NCBI RefSeq assembly: GCF_037893015.1
Contig: NC_133661.1
Span: forward strand, 242,584,583-242,648,582
Length of the DNA: 64,000 nucleotides
Source of the DNA: Macrotis lagotis
Taxonomy: Eukaryota > Chordata > Mammalia > Peramelemorphia > Peramelidae
Reading direction: 5' to 3'
Each line of letters opens with the position of its first letter. Positions within the stretch are counted from its first letter, which is position 1. The position numbers and the translations under genes are program-made. This document shows, piece by piece, positions 13,186-26,118 of this stretch. The notes beneath the pieces were generated by a model. It was not told where the DNA came from. It saw only the letters and a program-made list of their open reading frames with translations, and ran no database searches.

Positions 13186-13979
13186 CAATCATATATTGTT
13201 AGCCTACTAACTGATTTAGATACACTAGAAGTGAGCTTAAGAGACAAAGAGAAGGTCTTTCATCTACAGATAAGACTAAACCAAAATGAGCTTATTATTC
13301 ATTGAAGATCACCTAAGATGGAAATTAATCTAACCTTTGAAATGTAGAGGGTTTTAGGATCTCCTACTTGATATTTATATTGAATATGTTTTTATTTTGC
13401 ATTTTTCCTCTTTAAGATACAACAAAAAAGCAGTGCACTGCTTCAGGAAGATGTCTGGAAATCATGTCAGCAACTTTTCATGTATTCTAAATCCCTAGGG
13501 CTGAACAATTCTGAGCATGAATCCTATTTGTCACTGAAAAAGTCCTTTTTTACTTACCATTTGCTATCAAGCCTCTTTCTTTATCAAGGCTCATCCTTTC
13601 CTCTGCTTCCTTTCTCTCATCAAATGACCTATATTACTGAAAGGAATGAAGCTATAACTTCTCCATCTACTTATCTAAAAATTTCTTTGTCTACTATTAT
13701 TCTATTCATTTCTGGTCCCAGTTCATTGTCTATTTGTAGGGTCTATACCAGATATGTGTATTGATGTAACACTTCAATGACAATACACACATTCTTTATA
13801 TACTAGTTTTTTTCACTTATAGAAATGATTAGATTGATCTCTTTTGAGGAGGCCTTATATTGTATGAGGATTTAATGCAATTAGTACAATATTATCCACA
13901 AATTGTGTTGTATACTTTGGGGGAACATGTATATTCCTCTCTTTTAAATGCATTGCTGGTTTTTCACATTTACTTCTTT

Positions 13980-14830
13980 TTTTTATTCCTTTGATTTGAT
14001 TTTATTGTTTCCTGATGTCTCATAAAATTATTAGCTTCCATTTATCTAATTCTAATTTTCAAGGATTTATTTTCATAAATGAGCTGTTGTACCTCTTTTT
14101 CCATTTTGTCAATTTTACTTTTTAAGGAATTCTTTTCTCCAGTGAATTTTGCTGAACTTCTTTTTCCATTTGACCAATTCTAATTTGTTTTGTTTGTTTT
14201 TTGTTTGTTTGTTTTCTGAGTCAATGGGACTAAGTGACTTGCCCAGGGTCACACAGCCAGTAAGTATCAAATGTCTGGGACCAGATTTGTACTTAGATCC
14301 TCCTGTGTTTTATCCACTATGCTAACTAGTTGCTGCCCTCCCATCCCCTTTCTTCTTTTTAAGCAGTTATTTTCTTCATCAGATTTTTACCAAACTGTTG
14401 ATTCCTTTTTCATGATTTTTTTTTGCATCACTCTCATTTTTCTTTCAATTGTTCCTTTACCTTTCTTATTTTTACTTGATTTTTCATTTTTTCATGGCCT
14501 GGGGGAATTTATATTTTTCTTTGAAGCTTTGGATATAGAAGTTTTGACTCTATTGTCTTTTTCTGAGTGTTTTGATCTTCCTTGTCACCTTTCGCTAACT
14601 TTCTATAGTATGGAACTTTTTCTACTATTTACTCCATTGATTTTAATTCTATGCAAAAGTAGGACTCTGCTTCTGGGGTGGAGTGGGCACTGTCCCAAAT
14701 TTCAGGGTGTTTTTGTGCAGTTATTTTCAGAGGTAATTCTGGGGACCTGTAAATTTTCAGTTCTTTCAATGTGTGATTTAGAAAAAAGGTGTGTTTACTA
14801 CTCTTTGGTATTGTGCATTGTTCTGTGAGT
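13980..14830 (-). mobile_element. Old L1/HAL1 ORF1-region fragment, antisense
   Basis: Same order as 24600-25110: attattagcttccatttatc, ttttccattttgtcaatttt, then catggcctgggggaatttat and gagtgttttgatcttcc. More decayed than the 23-25 kb copy and interrupted by a SINE at 14188-14340. The 185-codon open frame across it is a chance antisense ORF. Confidence 0.65.
14188..14340 (-). mobile_element. tRNA-derived marsupial SINE (WSINE1/MAR1-like)
   Basis: Preceded by a (TTTG)n-type tail. Antisense core gtgacttgcccagggtcaca and reversed head ttatccactatgctaacta. Confidence 0.75.
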
Positions 14831-14904
14831 AGACTTCTCCACCTCAAACATATTTTGTTTATATCTATAAATTCACATTCATTACTTTTATATATTATTA
14901 TATA

Positions 14905-15120
14905 ATCCCTCTGCTCAATCTAGAGTGAGGAAGACTTTCCAAATCCAGCCTCTGATACAATTACTCGCTGTGTGATGCTGGGCAAATAACTTAACTTCCT
15001 TAATCCTCAGTCTAAAATTGGATAATAATGATTATCTCAAAGGCTTATTGTAAAGATAGAATACGATATTATTTTTAAGTGATTTGCAAAACTTAGTACT
15101 TTTATTTGTTGTTATTATTA
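14905..15120 (+). repeat. MIR SINE
   Basis: Has tgtgtgatgctgggcaaat, ttaacttccttaatcctcag, aaaattggataataatg and gatttgcaaaacttagta in MIR order. Confidence 0.7.
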
Positions 15121-15769
15121 TCATTACAGTTTCTAGATAATCTGACAACTGTGATTATTAGCACCCTCTGCCCTGCTTCCTATATCTCTGCCATCATCAC
15201 CAAAGAAGTAGAAAGAAATGAGAATCATTTTGAACTTTTTCTTTGTATCCCATAACCAAGTGCCCCCAATCCTCCACTGATGATGAACTTTTCAGCCCTT
15301 AACTACTCCTTCAAAAAACTGATTTAGTCTTTTGCCAGGTCTACACTCAATGGACTTTACAGAAACTGCCAGAGATTACACAAAATTGACAATGTCTTCT
15401 GGGTCTCAGTGTTGCATACCAACAAGATCAGTTTTTGGAGTAGGGCTTTATGAAAGAAACCCAAGGTCTTCAACTATGTAAATGATGTGAATGCTTGAAG
15501 GAAGTTAAACTCTGAAAAACTGTACAGGTACTACTGCCCTTGGAAAATAAACAATGATATAGAGCTCTGTTGCCCTCCTCAGAGAGGAAGATGCCTACAA
15601 GGAAAGAATATAAAATACATTTTTAGACAAGTTAAGGTTCAATCCAGGGACTGAGTAGAGAGATTATATAATAATATATAAAAGTAATGAATGTGAATTT
15701 ATAGATATAAACAAAATATGTTTGATGATGTATAATGTGTGTATCATGTATGTATCATGATGATAATAC
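15121..15769. other. Unassigned intergenic DNA
   Basis: No gene or repeat recognised. Confidence 0.45.
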
Positions 15770-15960
15770 AACTAGCATATATAAAGTACCTACAGTCCAA
15801 GGTACTGTACTAAGTACTTTAAAAATATTATCTCCTTTGATTCTCACAACATCTCTATGTGGTATTTTTATCCTCATTTTAACATTGAGGAACCTTAGAT
15901 TAAGTGACTTGTTCAGTAAATGTCTGATGTTGGATTTGAACTCAAGTTTTCCTTTTCAAG
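15770..15960 (-). repeat. MIR-like SINE relic, antisense
   Basis: Order tatataaagtacctacag, ttatctcctttgattctcac, attgaggaaccttagatta and gtgacttgttcag, the antisense MIR arrangement. Confidence 0.55.
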
Positions 15961-16184
15961 TTATAGGCACTTATTTCTCTCTCTGTATCCATGAGACAGA
16001 GAGAATGGAAACTAATCATCTCTTCCTTCCCCCCTTCCCTGGTAAAATGACTGCACAATAGATTGAGATTGAATCAGGGACAACATAGGTGATACAAGCA
16101 AGATGTTACAACTAACTCAAGCACTTAGACTTTCATATACACACATATTTTGTGGATAGCCAAAGCAGTCTGGATCATCATCAT

Positions 16185-16335
16185 CATCATCTTAGTCCTA
16201 GATGGGAACTTGGAAGCTATTTAATGCAGCTCCTTCATTTTACAGATGAAGAAACTGAGGTCCAGGGAGATTAGCTAAGGTCACTCATAGATAGCCAACA
16301 TCACAAGTGGGATAGGAACCAAGGTCCCCTGACTC
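16185..16335 (-). repeat. Decayed SINE with gaggaaactgagg-type core
   Basis: Contains attttacagatgaagaaac and tgaggtccagggag. Similar relics occur at 30560-30640, 33960-34030, 34705-34880 and 58100-58240. A (CAT)n patch precedes it. Confidence 0.5.
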
Positions 16336-16981
16336 TACATAATAGATCTTCTCCCTCAGTCTTGCAGGATTTAAGTCAGGGTCAAAGTTAAAGCAGGAAA
16401 GAGAAAGGGAGAGTAGAAAAGGAGAGGTGAGGGAACAGAAAAGCAGAATTAAAACTTTCCAATTTTGCATCAGTACACAATTTCCTCTAGTTCTCTTCTC
16501 CATCCCCAATCCAATGCATTGCCTAGTGATACCAAAAGAAGGCTTTTTACAATTCAGGCCAGTCAGTTAAGTGGTGCTCATCTGGAACAGATGTTTTCAA
16601 AAAAAAAAAAACTATGATTTTTCACTGGTGAACATTCTCACTGCTCCTTGATAAATAAGCATTAGAATTCATAAAGTAGGTACAGGATGACCACACAGAT
16701 CTGCTGCTTAGTATCAACTCCACCCAGTCTTCCTCTTTACCACTCCTCTCCTTTCCAAAATTCGTTCCCCCCTCAAAGTTTTATTTTCAATTTATTTTTT
16801 TAGCAGATGCACAGCAAACATCTGAATGTGAGTTTTGTGCTAAGTACATTTCAGTTTCAGAACAGTTATCTCTTGCTGCCAGAATAGCCCTAAGGATTAA
16901 GATGGTTTATTGGGATCAAATGCCTAGGAGATTTATTATAGTGCAGACTGTTTACTCATCCACATTAAAATGCCGATTATG

Positions 16982-16985
<4 letters not shown>

Positions 16986-17067
<82 letters not shown>

Positions 17068-17070
17068 ACA
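16986..17070 (+). repeat. (CT)n(CA)n microsatellite
   Basis: About 26 CT units followed by CA units with one interruption. Confidence 0.97.
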
Positions 17071-18204
17071 GAAACCTCTTCCTCTCCCATTTTTTATATA
17101 ACCTGTCTTCTATTATTCTCTTCCTCCTCTATTTAAATGAATTCACTTGGATTTCTATCCCATATAAAAATTGAGTTCCTCAAAGACTGGAACAGGGGGG
17201 ATGAGGTAAGAAAGGGCATCTAGCCAGATATGTATGTCACGAAGGACTAGCTAACAACCTAAAGCAAACTATGCAATCACTGGTTAGTAACTGAAACTGA
17301 ATATGAAAAGAATTATCCAAGAAAAGTATTCTCCATCAGGACTGAAGAGATAGCTACAAACTTGAAAACTAGTTAAGTGGCTCCCCAACCTAAAGTAATA
17401 CAATAATTCTTAACAACAGAGAGGAATGATCATAGTGATTATTGGTGCCCTATGTCTCTTTCTTTCACAAATGAGAAGAGAGATTATGTAATTTGAAGTT
17501 AAACTCTATATTTGTGTATTCTAGAGGGCATTTGGGTTCTCATACAATATAGTTTCCTCTGATTGAATTGGGACTAGTCATAGAAAAATACAATTGTGCA
17601 TAGAAAGGTAACATGCCATTGTGGACTAAAAATTGGCAGAAAGATTCCATTATTTCCATATTTTCTGTTTGCAGAAAATTATTGACTCTTTTTTTAAACA
17701 TAATAATGAAAATCTTCCTTTCTCCTCCCTGCCTTTGTTCCTGTGGTTTGCTTTGGTCATCCAGATAAAACTGTATATGCCTCTAACACAAGGATTTTGA
17801 ACTTTGTATTCAATAATAAATAATATTTCCATAACAGTATTTCAATATAATTGTTTTCTTTTTAATCCTATTAATTTTATGCATTTACAAACATTTTCCT
17901 TGGAAGACTGACAAAGGAATTCATGTTTCATATATGTGTGTGTATAAACTATTTTTAGAACCACACTTTGGCATATACTTCTTAATTATTATGTTTGAAT
18001 GAAAGACAAAACCCTATTCCCCTTGCTCCTAGGGCCTAATTATGCTGCACCTAGGGTCAAATTAGCACTCACTTTATGTATGTATTTGTATGTATTTATA
18101 CTTTTATGTATATCTTTACATATGCTTTAAATATGTATATGTATATTAAAAATTTTACACATACATATATATCAGATCTCTTCAAGAAGGGTCATTTTAT
18201 TTTA
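17071..18204. other. Unassigned intergenic DNA
   Basis: Nothing recognised except an imperfect (TATG)n-like tract at about 18070-18170. Confidence 0.5.
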
Positions 18205-18320
18205 TGTAAACCAGTGGGGTTAAGTGACTTGCCCAGAGTCACAAAGTCAAAATGGAGACATGATCAGGTCCTCCTAACTTCCAGGCCAGTACTCTATGCA
18301 TTGCATCACCAAGCTGCCCC
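18205..18320 (-). mobile_element. WSINE1-like SINE, truncated
   Basis: Antisense core ccagtggggttaagtgactt and reversed head tgcattgcatcaccaagctg. Confidence 0.7.
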
Positions 18321-18957
18321 TAAGCAGGGTTGTTTTAAAGGACTATTTAAAACTTTAGGAACTGCAATCTGTCATCATTTATTTTGATTGACAGTACAAT
18401 ATAACCAGAATTTGCATCTTAATCAGAAAATTGAGATCATAATGTCTTAATAGGTCGTAGTATTTGCAGTAGTGTCCATAATTGCCACGATGTAACATAG
18501 AAATCAATTTCAAATGTTGTATATCAGTGTGAATAATGATACCTTCCAGAGTCTTATATCACCTAACCCATTGTTTAATGTTGTTGAGGCTCTTTATGGA
18601 GTCTTTAAGATTGCAGTGATTGCCCAGGTAACATGTTGGACATAGTCTTATGAATATACAATGTATATAGGAGTTCTTCATGGAGAAACTACTATCCTTG
18701 AAAGTATTTTTTTTTTTACAAATTATAAATCTAAAAATAAGCCTGCCATATTTGGCCAAACATTTAATGAATTCACCCCTAAAATGTTTCCAGATTTATT
18801 CAAGTCCCACCAGATATTGCCAGTTAGACATTTCCCTGATCTAAGGGTATGTTCTTTAAAAAAAAGTTGTTTTTAAATAAATCTGATACTTTTAAAATTA
18901 AAGTCTAATAATGTCACTTTTGGCTGGTAGTTGATACCTACTCTCTCAATAATTTCT

Positions 18958-19850
18958 TTTTTTTAAAGAAAAATTTTATTTATTTTAAATTTTACAATTT
19001 TTCCCCTATTCTTGCTTCCCTCCACCCCCCCCACAGAAGGCAGTCTGTTAGTCTTTACATTGTTTCCATTAAGTTGAATGTGAAGAGAGAGAAATCAAAT
19101 CCTTAAGGAAGAAAAATAAAGTATAAGAGATAGCAAAATTATACAATAAGATAACTTTTTTTTTCTAAATTCAAGGCAATAATCTTTGGTCTTTGTTCAA
19201 ACTCTATAATTCTTTCTCTGGATACAGATGTTATTCTCCATCACAGGTAGCCCAAAATCATCCCTGATTGTTGCACTGATGGAATGAGTAAGTTCATCAA
19301 GGTAAGTTTATCACCCCCATGTTGCTGTTAGGGTGTACAATGTTTTTCTGGTTCTGCTCATCTTGCCTCAGCATCAGTTCATGCAAATCCTCCCAGGCTT
19401 CCCTGAATTCCCCTCCCTCCTGGTTTCTAATGGAAAAATAGTGTTCCACAGTTTGTTAGCCATTCCCCAACTGAAGGACATTCACTTAATTTCCAATTCT
19501 TTGCCACCACAAATAGGGCTGCTATAAATATTTTTGTACAAGGGATGTTTTTACCTTTTTTCATAATCTCTTCAGGGTATAGACCCAGTAGTGGTTTTGC
19601 TGGATCAAAGGATATGAACATTTTTGTTGACCTTTGGGAGCAATTCCAAATTGCTCTACAGAAAGGTTGGATGAGTTCACAGCTCCACCAACAATGTATT
19701 AGTGTCCCAGATTTCCCACATCCCTTCCCTCTTTGATCATTGTCCTTTCTGGTCATATTGGCCAGTCTCAGAGGTGTGAGGTAGTACCTCAAAGATGCTT
19801 TAATTTTCATTTCTCTAATAAGTAATGATTTAGAGCATTTTTCATATAAC
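18958..19850 (-). mobile_element. L1 3' end, antisense
   Basis: Marsupial L1 3' UTR (tcttgcttccctccacccc, gtctttacattgtttcc), then ORF2-antisense landmarks gccattccccaactgaagg, ccaattctttgccaccacaa, agacccagtagtggttttgc, ctccaccaacaatgtatta and ggtgtgaggtagtacctc. Younger-looking than 12395-13185. 5'-truncated. Confidence 0.85.
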
Positions 19851-20154
19851 TATGGATCTTTTTGATTTCCTCAACTACAAATTGCCTTTGTATATGAAAG
19901 GATAATTTTTTTTGAAGAACTAGTTCATCCCACCTGGAAATATTGCCTGAGGCATTTAAACTATTACAACAGTTTAACCACAGATATCAAAGTTTGAGAG
20001 TTAGATTCAATGATCTCAAAATCTCCTTCATTTCTAAAACCCCATGATTCCAAAGGTCAACAAAATTTTCTCAGGGCATATTTCAAAGAACTTCAGTGGA
20101 ACAGAGAAGACATACAATTTATAGAACACTTAAGTTTAAGAATTCGTTATTTGG

Positions 20155-20350
20155 TTAAAATTGTTGGGAAAGCTAGAAAGGAATCTGGCAGAAATTAGGC
20201 ATAGATCATTATCATACTATTACTAAGATAAAATCAAAATTGAGACATGATCAATAAATAAGGAGAGCTATTAGAAGAAAAATCTGAAGAACATGGAATA
20301 TATTAACTATCATTTAAAGAAAGGCAAACTATGAATTTTATTTATTGAAA
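20155..20350 (+). mobile_element. L1 ORF2 internal fragment, sense
   Basis: Has aaagctagaaaggaatctgg, cagaaattaggcatagatca, actaagataaaatcaaaatt and aacatggaatatattaac in L1 ORF2 order. Disrupted. Confidence 0.65.
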
Positions 20351-22037
20351 ATCTGAAAATGAATTATTTTGCTTTAAAGAAAAACATTGAAGAAGTTAAG
20401 CATTCAAGTTATCTTCAAATTAGTTTAATAGGGGAACTTTAAGAAACTAGCCATTAAATCATTTTCATATCTCCAGACAATTCATTCCTTGCTATTTTGA
20501 TTGGGGGAATTTTTCTGTATAAGTTGACCTTACCAAAAATTATAAATAACTGATAATAACACATTAAATAGTCAAATGATCATAATTCAACCAGAAGTAC
20601 CCTGGGTTAAGCATCTTAAAGAAGTTTAAAATTACATTGACCTTCAAATTTTCCAATGTCCTTAAGAACCCTGATAAGTATGATTCCGATAAAAGATGAC
20701 ATGAGTTGACTAGCCTCACTTGTAGATTCTTGAATTATTCTCATAATGAATTTTATTGTTCCAAAGCCTAGAGAAATCTAGAGTATGTTTGAAAATTTTC
20801 TTTTTAATTTAATAAATTGCAAAGTTTTCATTAAAGTTTCAGTTTTTCCACTTCAGTTCATGAAACAGTTGATAAAACTTCAGAACTTACTTTTCCAAAT
20901 GCAATTAAATTAGTAATTGACTAATACTAACAAATTAAGTCATGTTAAAGAGAAACCAAAATCATTTATAACATGCTGATTTTGAAGATCACAGCCATTT
21001 ACTTCAGATTCTTAGCATGCTAGTAGATAACTTTAATTCTAGAAAAACAATTCCAGCATTTAATTCACTAGAGATATTTATTACATTCTCTAAATAAATT
21101 TTCTTCATATTTCTCTTCAAGTTAAGAATTAATTTAGTTTCTCTGGAAATAATTGTAAGCACTTTTTTTCCCTCTGATTTAGACATCATAGAACACACTA
21201 TTTGCCAACTTTTCATAGATTCTTTCTAGATTTCTAATTATTCATTTTCTTCAAAATACAGTATCTCCTCTGGGGCTATTCCCTCAACTTAAACTCACAT
21301 TCATAGGTTGGGTACCCAGAAGGCAGCTGAGGACTAATCATCTTATCATTCTAAGAATAATGCTGAGGGACTGGGGTTTCTAGTATTGTCACTCATCTTC
21401 CATCTGGTGTATTCAACATCAATTGACCAGTGGTATTTTATTAGCAAAAAGAAAAGATATTTACTGAAAACCTATTGTAAGAACAGTAGTTAATCAAAAC
21501 AATACTCTCCATAACAGTCAAGGAACCTTATGGAAAATAAGGTCAAACTTAGATAACCATACAGAAAATACTTGGAACTGAAGGAATATCTTAAGACGCC
21601 TGGCTCTGGGAATTTTCTTTTTTTGCAGAGTACGCATGATCTTGTCCTTGTAGTTCTGTCCTGGACTCTAGGGATGAATCACTTTCTAGTCATTTTCATA
21701 GACAGCATTTCTCTATATATACCAAGAATTTCTAAAGTCAACATTGCTTTCAGATACTTTCTTGACATATTCAACTGTAGGTAATTCCTTCATCTGTCAA
21801 TAGCCACTGTGTCTACCTCTAGTGACCTCTGCTACTGAAGGTAGATTGATTTAGCTCTTTTGACTATTTAAATTTATAAGGTCAGTTTTGTTGCTGGGTA
21901 TTGATTTATCTCATTGTCCCATTATTTCCCAGGGAATAACAAATACAAAAGAAACTCCAAGTGCTATTTACTCATGGGCATCCAATGGGAGGAAACACTC
22001 ATAGCAATTCTATCAAACTCACTGCCAAGATAGAACG
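20351..22037. other. Unassigned intergenic DNA
   Basis: A long stretch with no gene or repeat that I can name. Confidence 0.5.
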
Positions 22038-22052
22038 ACAGACAGACAGATG

Positions 22053-22106
<54 letters not shown>

Positions 22107-22143
22107 CAGAGACAGAGAGACAGAGAGACAGAGAGACAGAGAG
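22038..22143 (+). repeat. (GA)n / (ACAGAG)n microsatellite
   Basis: GACA units, a pure GA block, then GACAGA and GAGACA units. The Ser/Leu- and Arg/Glu-rich ORFs across it are artefacts. Confidence 0.95.
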
Positions 22144-22695
22144 GCTAATGGAGGACAGATCACTTCTTTTGTATACATGCTTGGCTCAAGGAGTAGTTTC
22201 TTATGAATCATCAGTCCTTCTAACTTTTTAGTTATTGAAAAGAATCTTTATCCCCAAATAGGATGAGCCTATCGGTTACTCATGCTCAGAAGTCAGTTCA
22301 CCAAGACTCCATAAATAGTTGGATAGGAAGCAGAAAGAGCATATAAGGACTGAAACCAAAAAAAAGGGCATTTGGCTCTGCTTCAGGGACTAGTTCCATA
22401 ATTGACACTAAAATGACAGGTAAGAGAGTTCTAAAGAGAAATGTTTCTTTTGTATCTTCTACAGATAAAAATTAATGAATGTAAACTTACTTTGATCCCA
22501 AAGGGAAAAGCACATCATAGCAATACATATTTCCAGCTGTATTAGATGGCTAGCACAAACTGTGTTTTCAACAGCAATATATTTATATATTTGACCTCTA
22601 ATTATGCACTAATAATCTCTCTGTGTCTCTCTTCCACTCTGTTTCTATCTGTCTCTATGGCCGTCTCTGTTTCTCTGTCTCTTCTCTCCATCACA

Positions 22696-22696
<1 letters not shown>

Positions 22697-22743
<47 letters not shown>
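22697..22743 (+). repeat. (TC)n microsatellite
   Basis: About 23 TC units with an imperfect TC-rich lead from about 22615. A GA-rich stretch follows at about 22860-22950. Confidence 0.95.
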
Positions 22744-22744
<1 letters not shown>

Positions 22745-23132
22745 ACACAAGTGTTATATTACCCATAAGGTCAACAGAAGATTAACTAATAGAAAGATTC
22801 TAGTCAACACTTATATAGCTGAAGCAACTGAAGCATGGACAGGGACTGTGGTGGGCTAAGAGACAGAGGAAGAAAGAGAGATTGAGATAGAGACAAAAAT
22901 ACACAGAGAGATGCCCAGAGAGACAGAGAGACAAAAAGAAGAGAAGAGAAACATTTATTACATTATAAAATTATAATGTAATTTTCTTCAGGGATTAGCT
23001 GATCAATCAAATCAGAGCAACACCTACTTCCAAAGCAAATTCTATCTTAATCTGCCTTCCTTTTCCTCCTCCCCCAAAGGGGATCAACAAAAAAACCAAC
23101 AAAACAGTCATTGATGAATTGTTTTCATTTTT

Positions 23133-25517
23133 TAAAATTATTTTTAAACTTTTTTATTTTTGTACAAGTGATATTTTTTATACATTACTAAAATATTCTT
23201 GCTTGAGAGTAAACATAATACCCCTCCTCCAAAACATATAGACCCTCATGAGAAATAAAGTAAAAAGAAAGAGAAAAAAATGTGCTTCAGTCTGTGTTTC
23301 AACATTACCAGCTTTGTCTCCGATGGATCACATTCTTTATGATAAGTCCATCACAAAAGCTACTTCCTTATTTTTCCACCTTTGCCCTTGTTGATCAAAA
23401 CTCCCTCCTTCCGTACCTACCCACTACCATATAATATATTTTCTCTCTCCTTTCACTCTGTCCCTCTATGCTATGGGGTAGCTGAATGGTGCAGCAAACT
23501 GATCACCAGCCCTGGGGCCACAAGGCCATAACCCTACATACCACTGCTGAGACCCCGCAACCATCTGGCCCAATGGTCACGGACAGGCCACCCAATCCCA
23601 GTCCCTTGCAAGAAGTAAAAAAGACAATGTGCTTTATCTGACCACTCTCCCCCCATGATCCACCCTCTCATCCATCACTCACATACCCCTTACCCCTTTC
23701 CCCCTTCTCTCCTTTTTACTCTAGATGTCTATACCCCATTGAGTATTCATACTGTTTCCTCTCTGAGCCACCTCTGGTGAGAGTGAAGGTTCCCTCATTC
23801 CCACTCACCTTCCCCTCTTCCATATCATTGCAATAGCTCATTGCAATAAAAAGAAATTTTATATGAAATATCTTAGCCTATTCCACCTCTCCTTTCTCTT
23901 ACTCCCAGTATATTTCCCTTTTAGCCATTGACTCCATTTTTATAATATATTATATCTTCAAATTCTCCTGTGCTTTATCTATATAAGCTTCTACTACCTG
24001 CTCTATTAAATGAGAAGGTTCATATGAGTATTATCGGTATCATTTTTCTATGCAGGAATACATGCAGTACATCATAATTAAGTCCCTCATATTTTACCCT
24101 TATCCTCCACTCTCTATGCTTCACCTGGGTCCTGTATTTGAAGGTCAAACTTTCTGATTAGCTCTGGTCATTTCAATAGGATCAATTGAAATTTCCCTGG
24201 TTCATTGAAAGTCCATCTTTTCCCCTGGAAGAGGATGTTCAGTTTTGCTGGGTAGTTGATTCACAGTTGAATTCCAAGCTCTTTTGCCTTCCAGAATATA
24301 TATTCCAAGTCCATCCAAGGACCTTAACTAGTTGCTGCTAAGTCCTATGTGTTCCTGACTGCAGCTCCACAATATTTGAATTGTGTCCTTCTGGCTGCTT
24401 GTATTATTTTCTCTTTTACTTGGGAGTTCTGGAACTTGGCTATAATATTCCTGGGGTATGTTTTTTGGATCTCAATTTCTATTTTGCCCTCCGCTTCTAG
24501 GATATCTAGGCAATTTTCCTGTAGGATTTCTTTAAAAATGAGGTCAAGGCACTTTTCCTGATCATGACTTTCAAGTATTCCAATAATTTTTAAATTATCT
24601 TTCCTGAATTTGTTTTCCAGATCACTTGTTTTTTTTTTTCAATGAGATGTTTCACATTTTCTTCTAATTTTTCATTCTTTTGGTGTTGAAGTATTGTGTC
24701 ATGATGTCTCCTAAAGTCATCAGCTTCCTTTAGCTCCATTCTACATCTGAGGGATTTGTTTTCCTCAGAAAGCCTTGTTATCTCCTTTTCCGCTTGGCCA
24801 ATTCTGCTTTTTTGAAGCATTCTTCTCCTCAAAAACTTTTTGAATTGTTTTATCCATTTGACCTATGCTGGTTTTTAACATGTTATTTTCTTCAGCAGTT
24901 TTTTGCATCTCCTTGACTAAGCTGTTGACTTCTTTTTCATTTTTCCCCTGCATCTCTTTCATTTCTTTTCCCAATTTTACTTCTATCTCCCTTACTTGAT
25001 TTTCAAAAATTTTTTTCAGCTCTGTCATGGCCTAAGCCCATCTTCTGTTTATCTTGGAGTCTTTAGGTGCAGAAGTTTATACTTCTTCATCTTTAAGGTT
25101 GAGTATTTTGATCCTTCTTGGGATCATAAGCAATATATTTCTCAATGTTTCTCTTTTTTTCTTCTGTTTACTCTTTTCTCCAGCCTGTGCCTGGTTTTGG
25201 GGTGCTTCCTGAGCTTTGAGTAGTATTGGGACACCTCCCTCCACAAGGATCTCAGTGTGTGAAGCTCTGACTGCCCTCCTGGTCTGTGAATGACCACAAG
25301 TGCACCCCTCTGCCACGGGGTTGGGGGGCCTGTTCTGTGGGGGGCCTAGACTGTGATCAGGATCTGAATGTGGTCAGAGCCCCAAAGTCTTGTTCCAGGT
25401 ACAGAGGACAAACCTCAGAAGTCCCCCCAACCTTTGGTGGGCTGAGCACTCAGGGCTCAGTTGCCTGGAGGCTCCTACTTGCCAGCTCCACACCTGCTTC
25501 CATTTCCTGGATCTCTA
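23133..25517 (-). mobile_element. HAL1-like half-L1 retrotransposon, nearly complete
   Basis: On the minus strand: a GC-richer 5' UTR (about 25200-25517), then an ORF1-like region with a long coiled coil (Glu/Lys-rich frames 25028-24590, several frameshifts). Next comes an L1 ORF1p C-terminal region (about 24560-24180) with EIQKTYPRNIIAKFQNSQVK and ESTTQQN-type remnants, then about 1 kb of 3' UTR. No ORF2 endonuclease or reverse transcriptase is present, the defining trait of half-LINE1 elements. It is bounded by an 11-bp direct repeat TTTTCATTTTT (23122-23132 and 25518-25528). The ORF is broken. Confidence 0.75.
23472..23622 (+). repeat. SINE-like tRNA-derived segment inside the HAL1-like element
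   Basis: The plus strand reads ggtagctgaatggtgcagc, then caccagccctggggcc, and ends near acccaatcccagtcccttgcaag. This parallels the head, middle and tail of the local WSINE family with many changes. It is either an old insertion or part of the HAL1 family's own 3' region; I cannot tell which. Confidence 0.5.
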
Positions 25518-25894
25518 TTTTCATTTTTGATGGAAAGAACTAATCTAATATTAAGATGACCTCATAGACCATCAGACCAAAAGCCTTCCTTCTAAGTATG
25601 TGGAGGAATTGAAGTGTACTTTCCAGAAGATCTAGCAGTGATTGATTTTTGAACTAATATATAGTTTGATGATAAAAGCCACTTTTATTTAAAATCAATG
25701 CAACATTGTGTATTACCTAGATGCCTACTATGCTAAGAACATTGTTCTAGATATTGCAGAGAATACAAAGTTGAGATAAAATATGGCCCCTATTGATAAG
25801 GACATTACAGTCTAATAGGTAGATGAGGTAGTAATACTATTTGGTACAATACACAATAAACATAGTGAGAGCATTGTATTTTGTTATGTTATTT

Positions 25895-26118
25895 TTAGCG
25901 TGCCTGACTTTATTTGACATCTTGGCAAACATCCTGGAATGATTTGTTATTTCCTTCTCCAGCTCATTTTTGCAGATAAGAAAACTGAGGCAAAGTGGGT
26001 TAAGTGATATGTCCAAGGTCAAGCAGTTAGTGCAAGAAGCCAGATTTGAATTCAGGAAGTTGATTCTTCTTGACTCCAGCTCCTATGTTCTATCCACTGT
26101 GCCACTTAGTTGCCCAGT
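25895..26118 (-). mobile_element. MAR1-type marsupial SINE
   Basis: Antisense: gacatcttggcaaacatcct, ttccttctccagctcattt, gaaaactgaggcaaagtgg and reversed head ctatccactgtgccactta. Confidence 0.85.

Noticed and set aside
14271-14828. 185-codon open reading frame, the longest apart from NRXN3
   Set aside because: It runs across an antisense SINE and an antisense L1/HAL1 ORF1 region. The hydrophobic Phe/Leu/Ser composition comes from T-rich antisense sequence.
19427-19810. 127-codon minus-strand ORF
   Set aside because: It is the decayed C-terminal part of L1 ORF2, not a host gene.
24590-25028. Glu/Lys-rich coiled-coil ORFs that could suggest a structural protein gene
   Set aside because: They are broken frames of the coiled-coil part of L1-type ORF1 in the half-L1 element.
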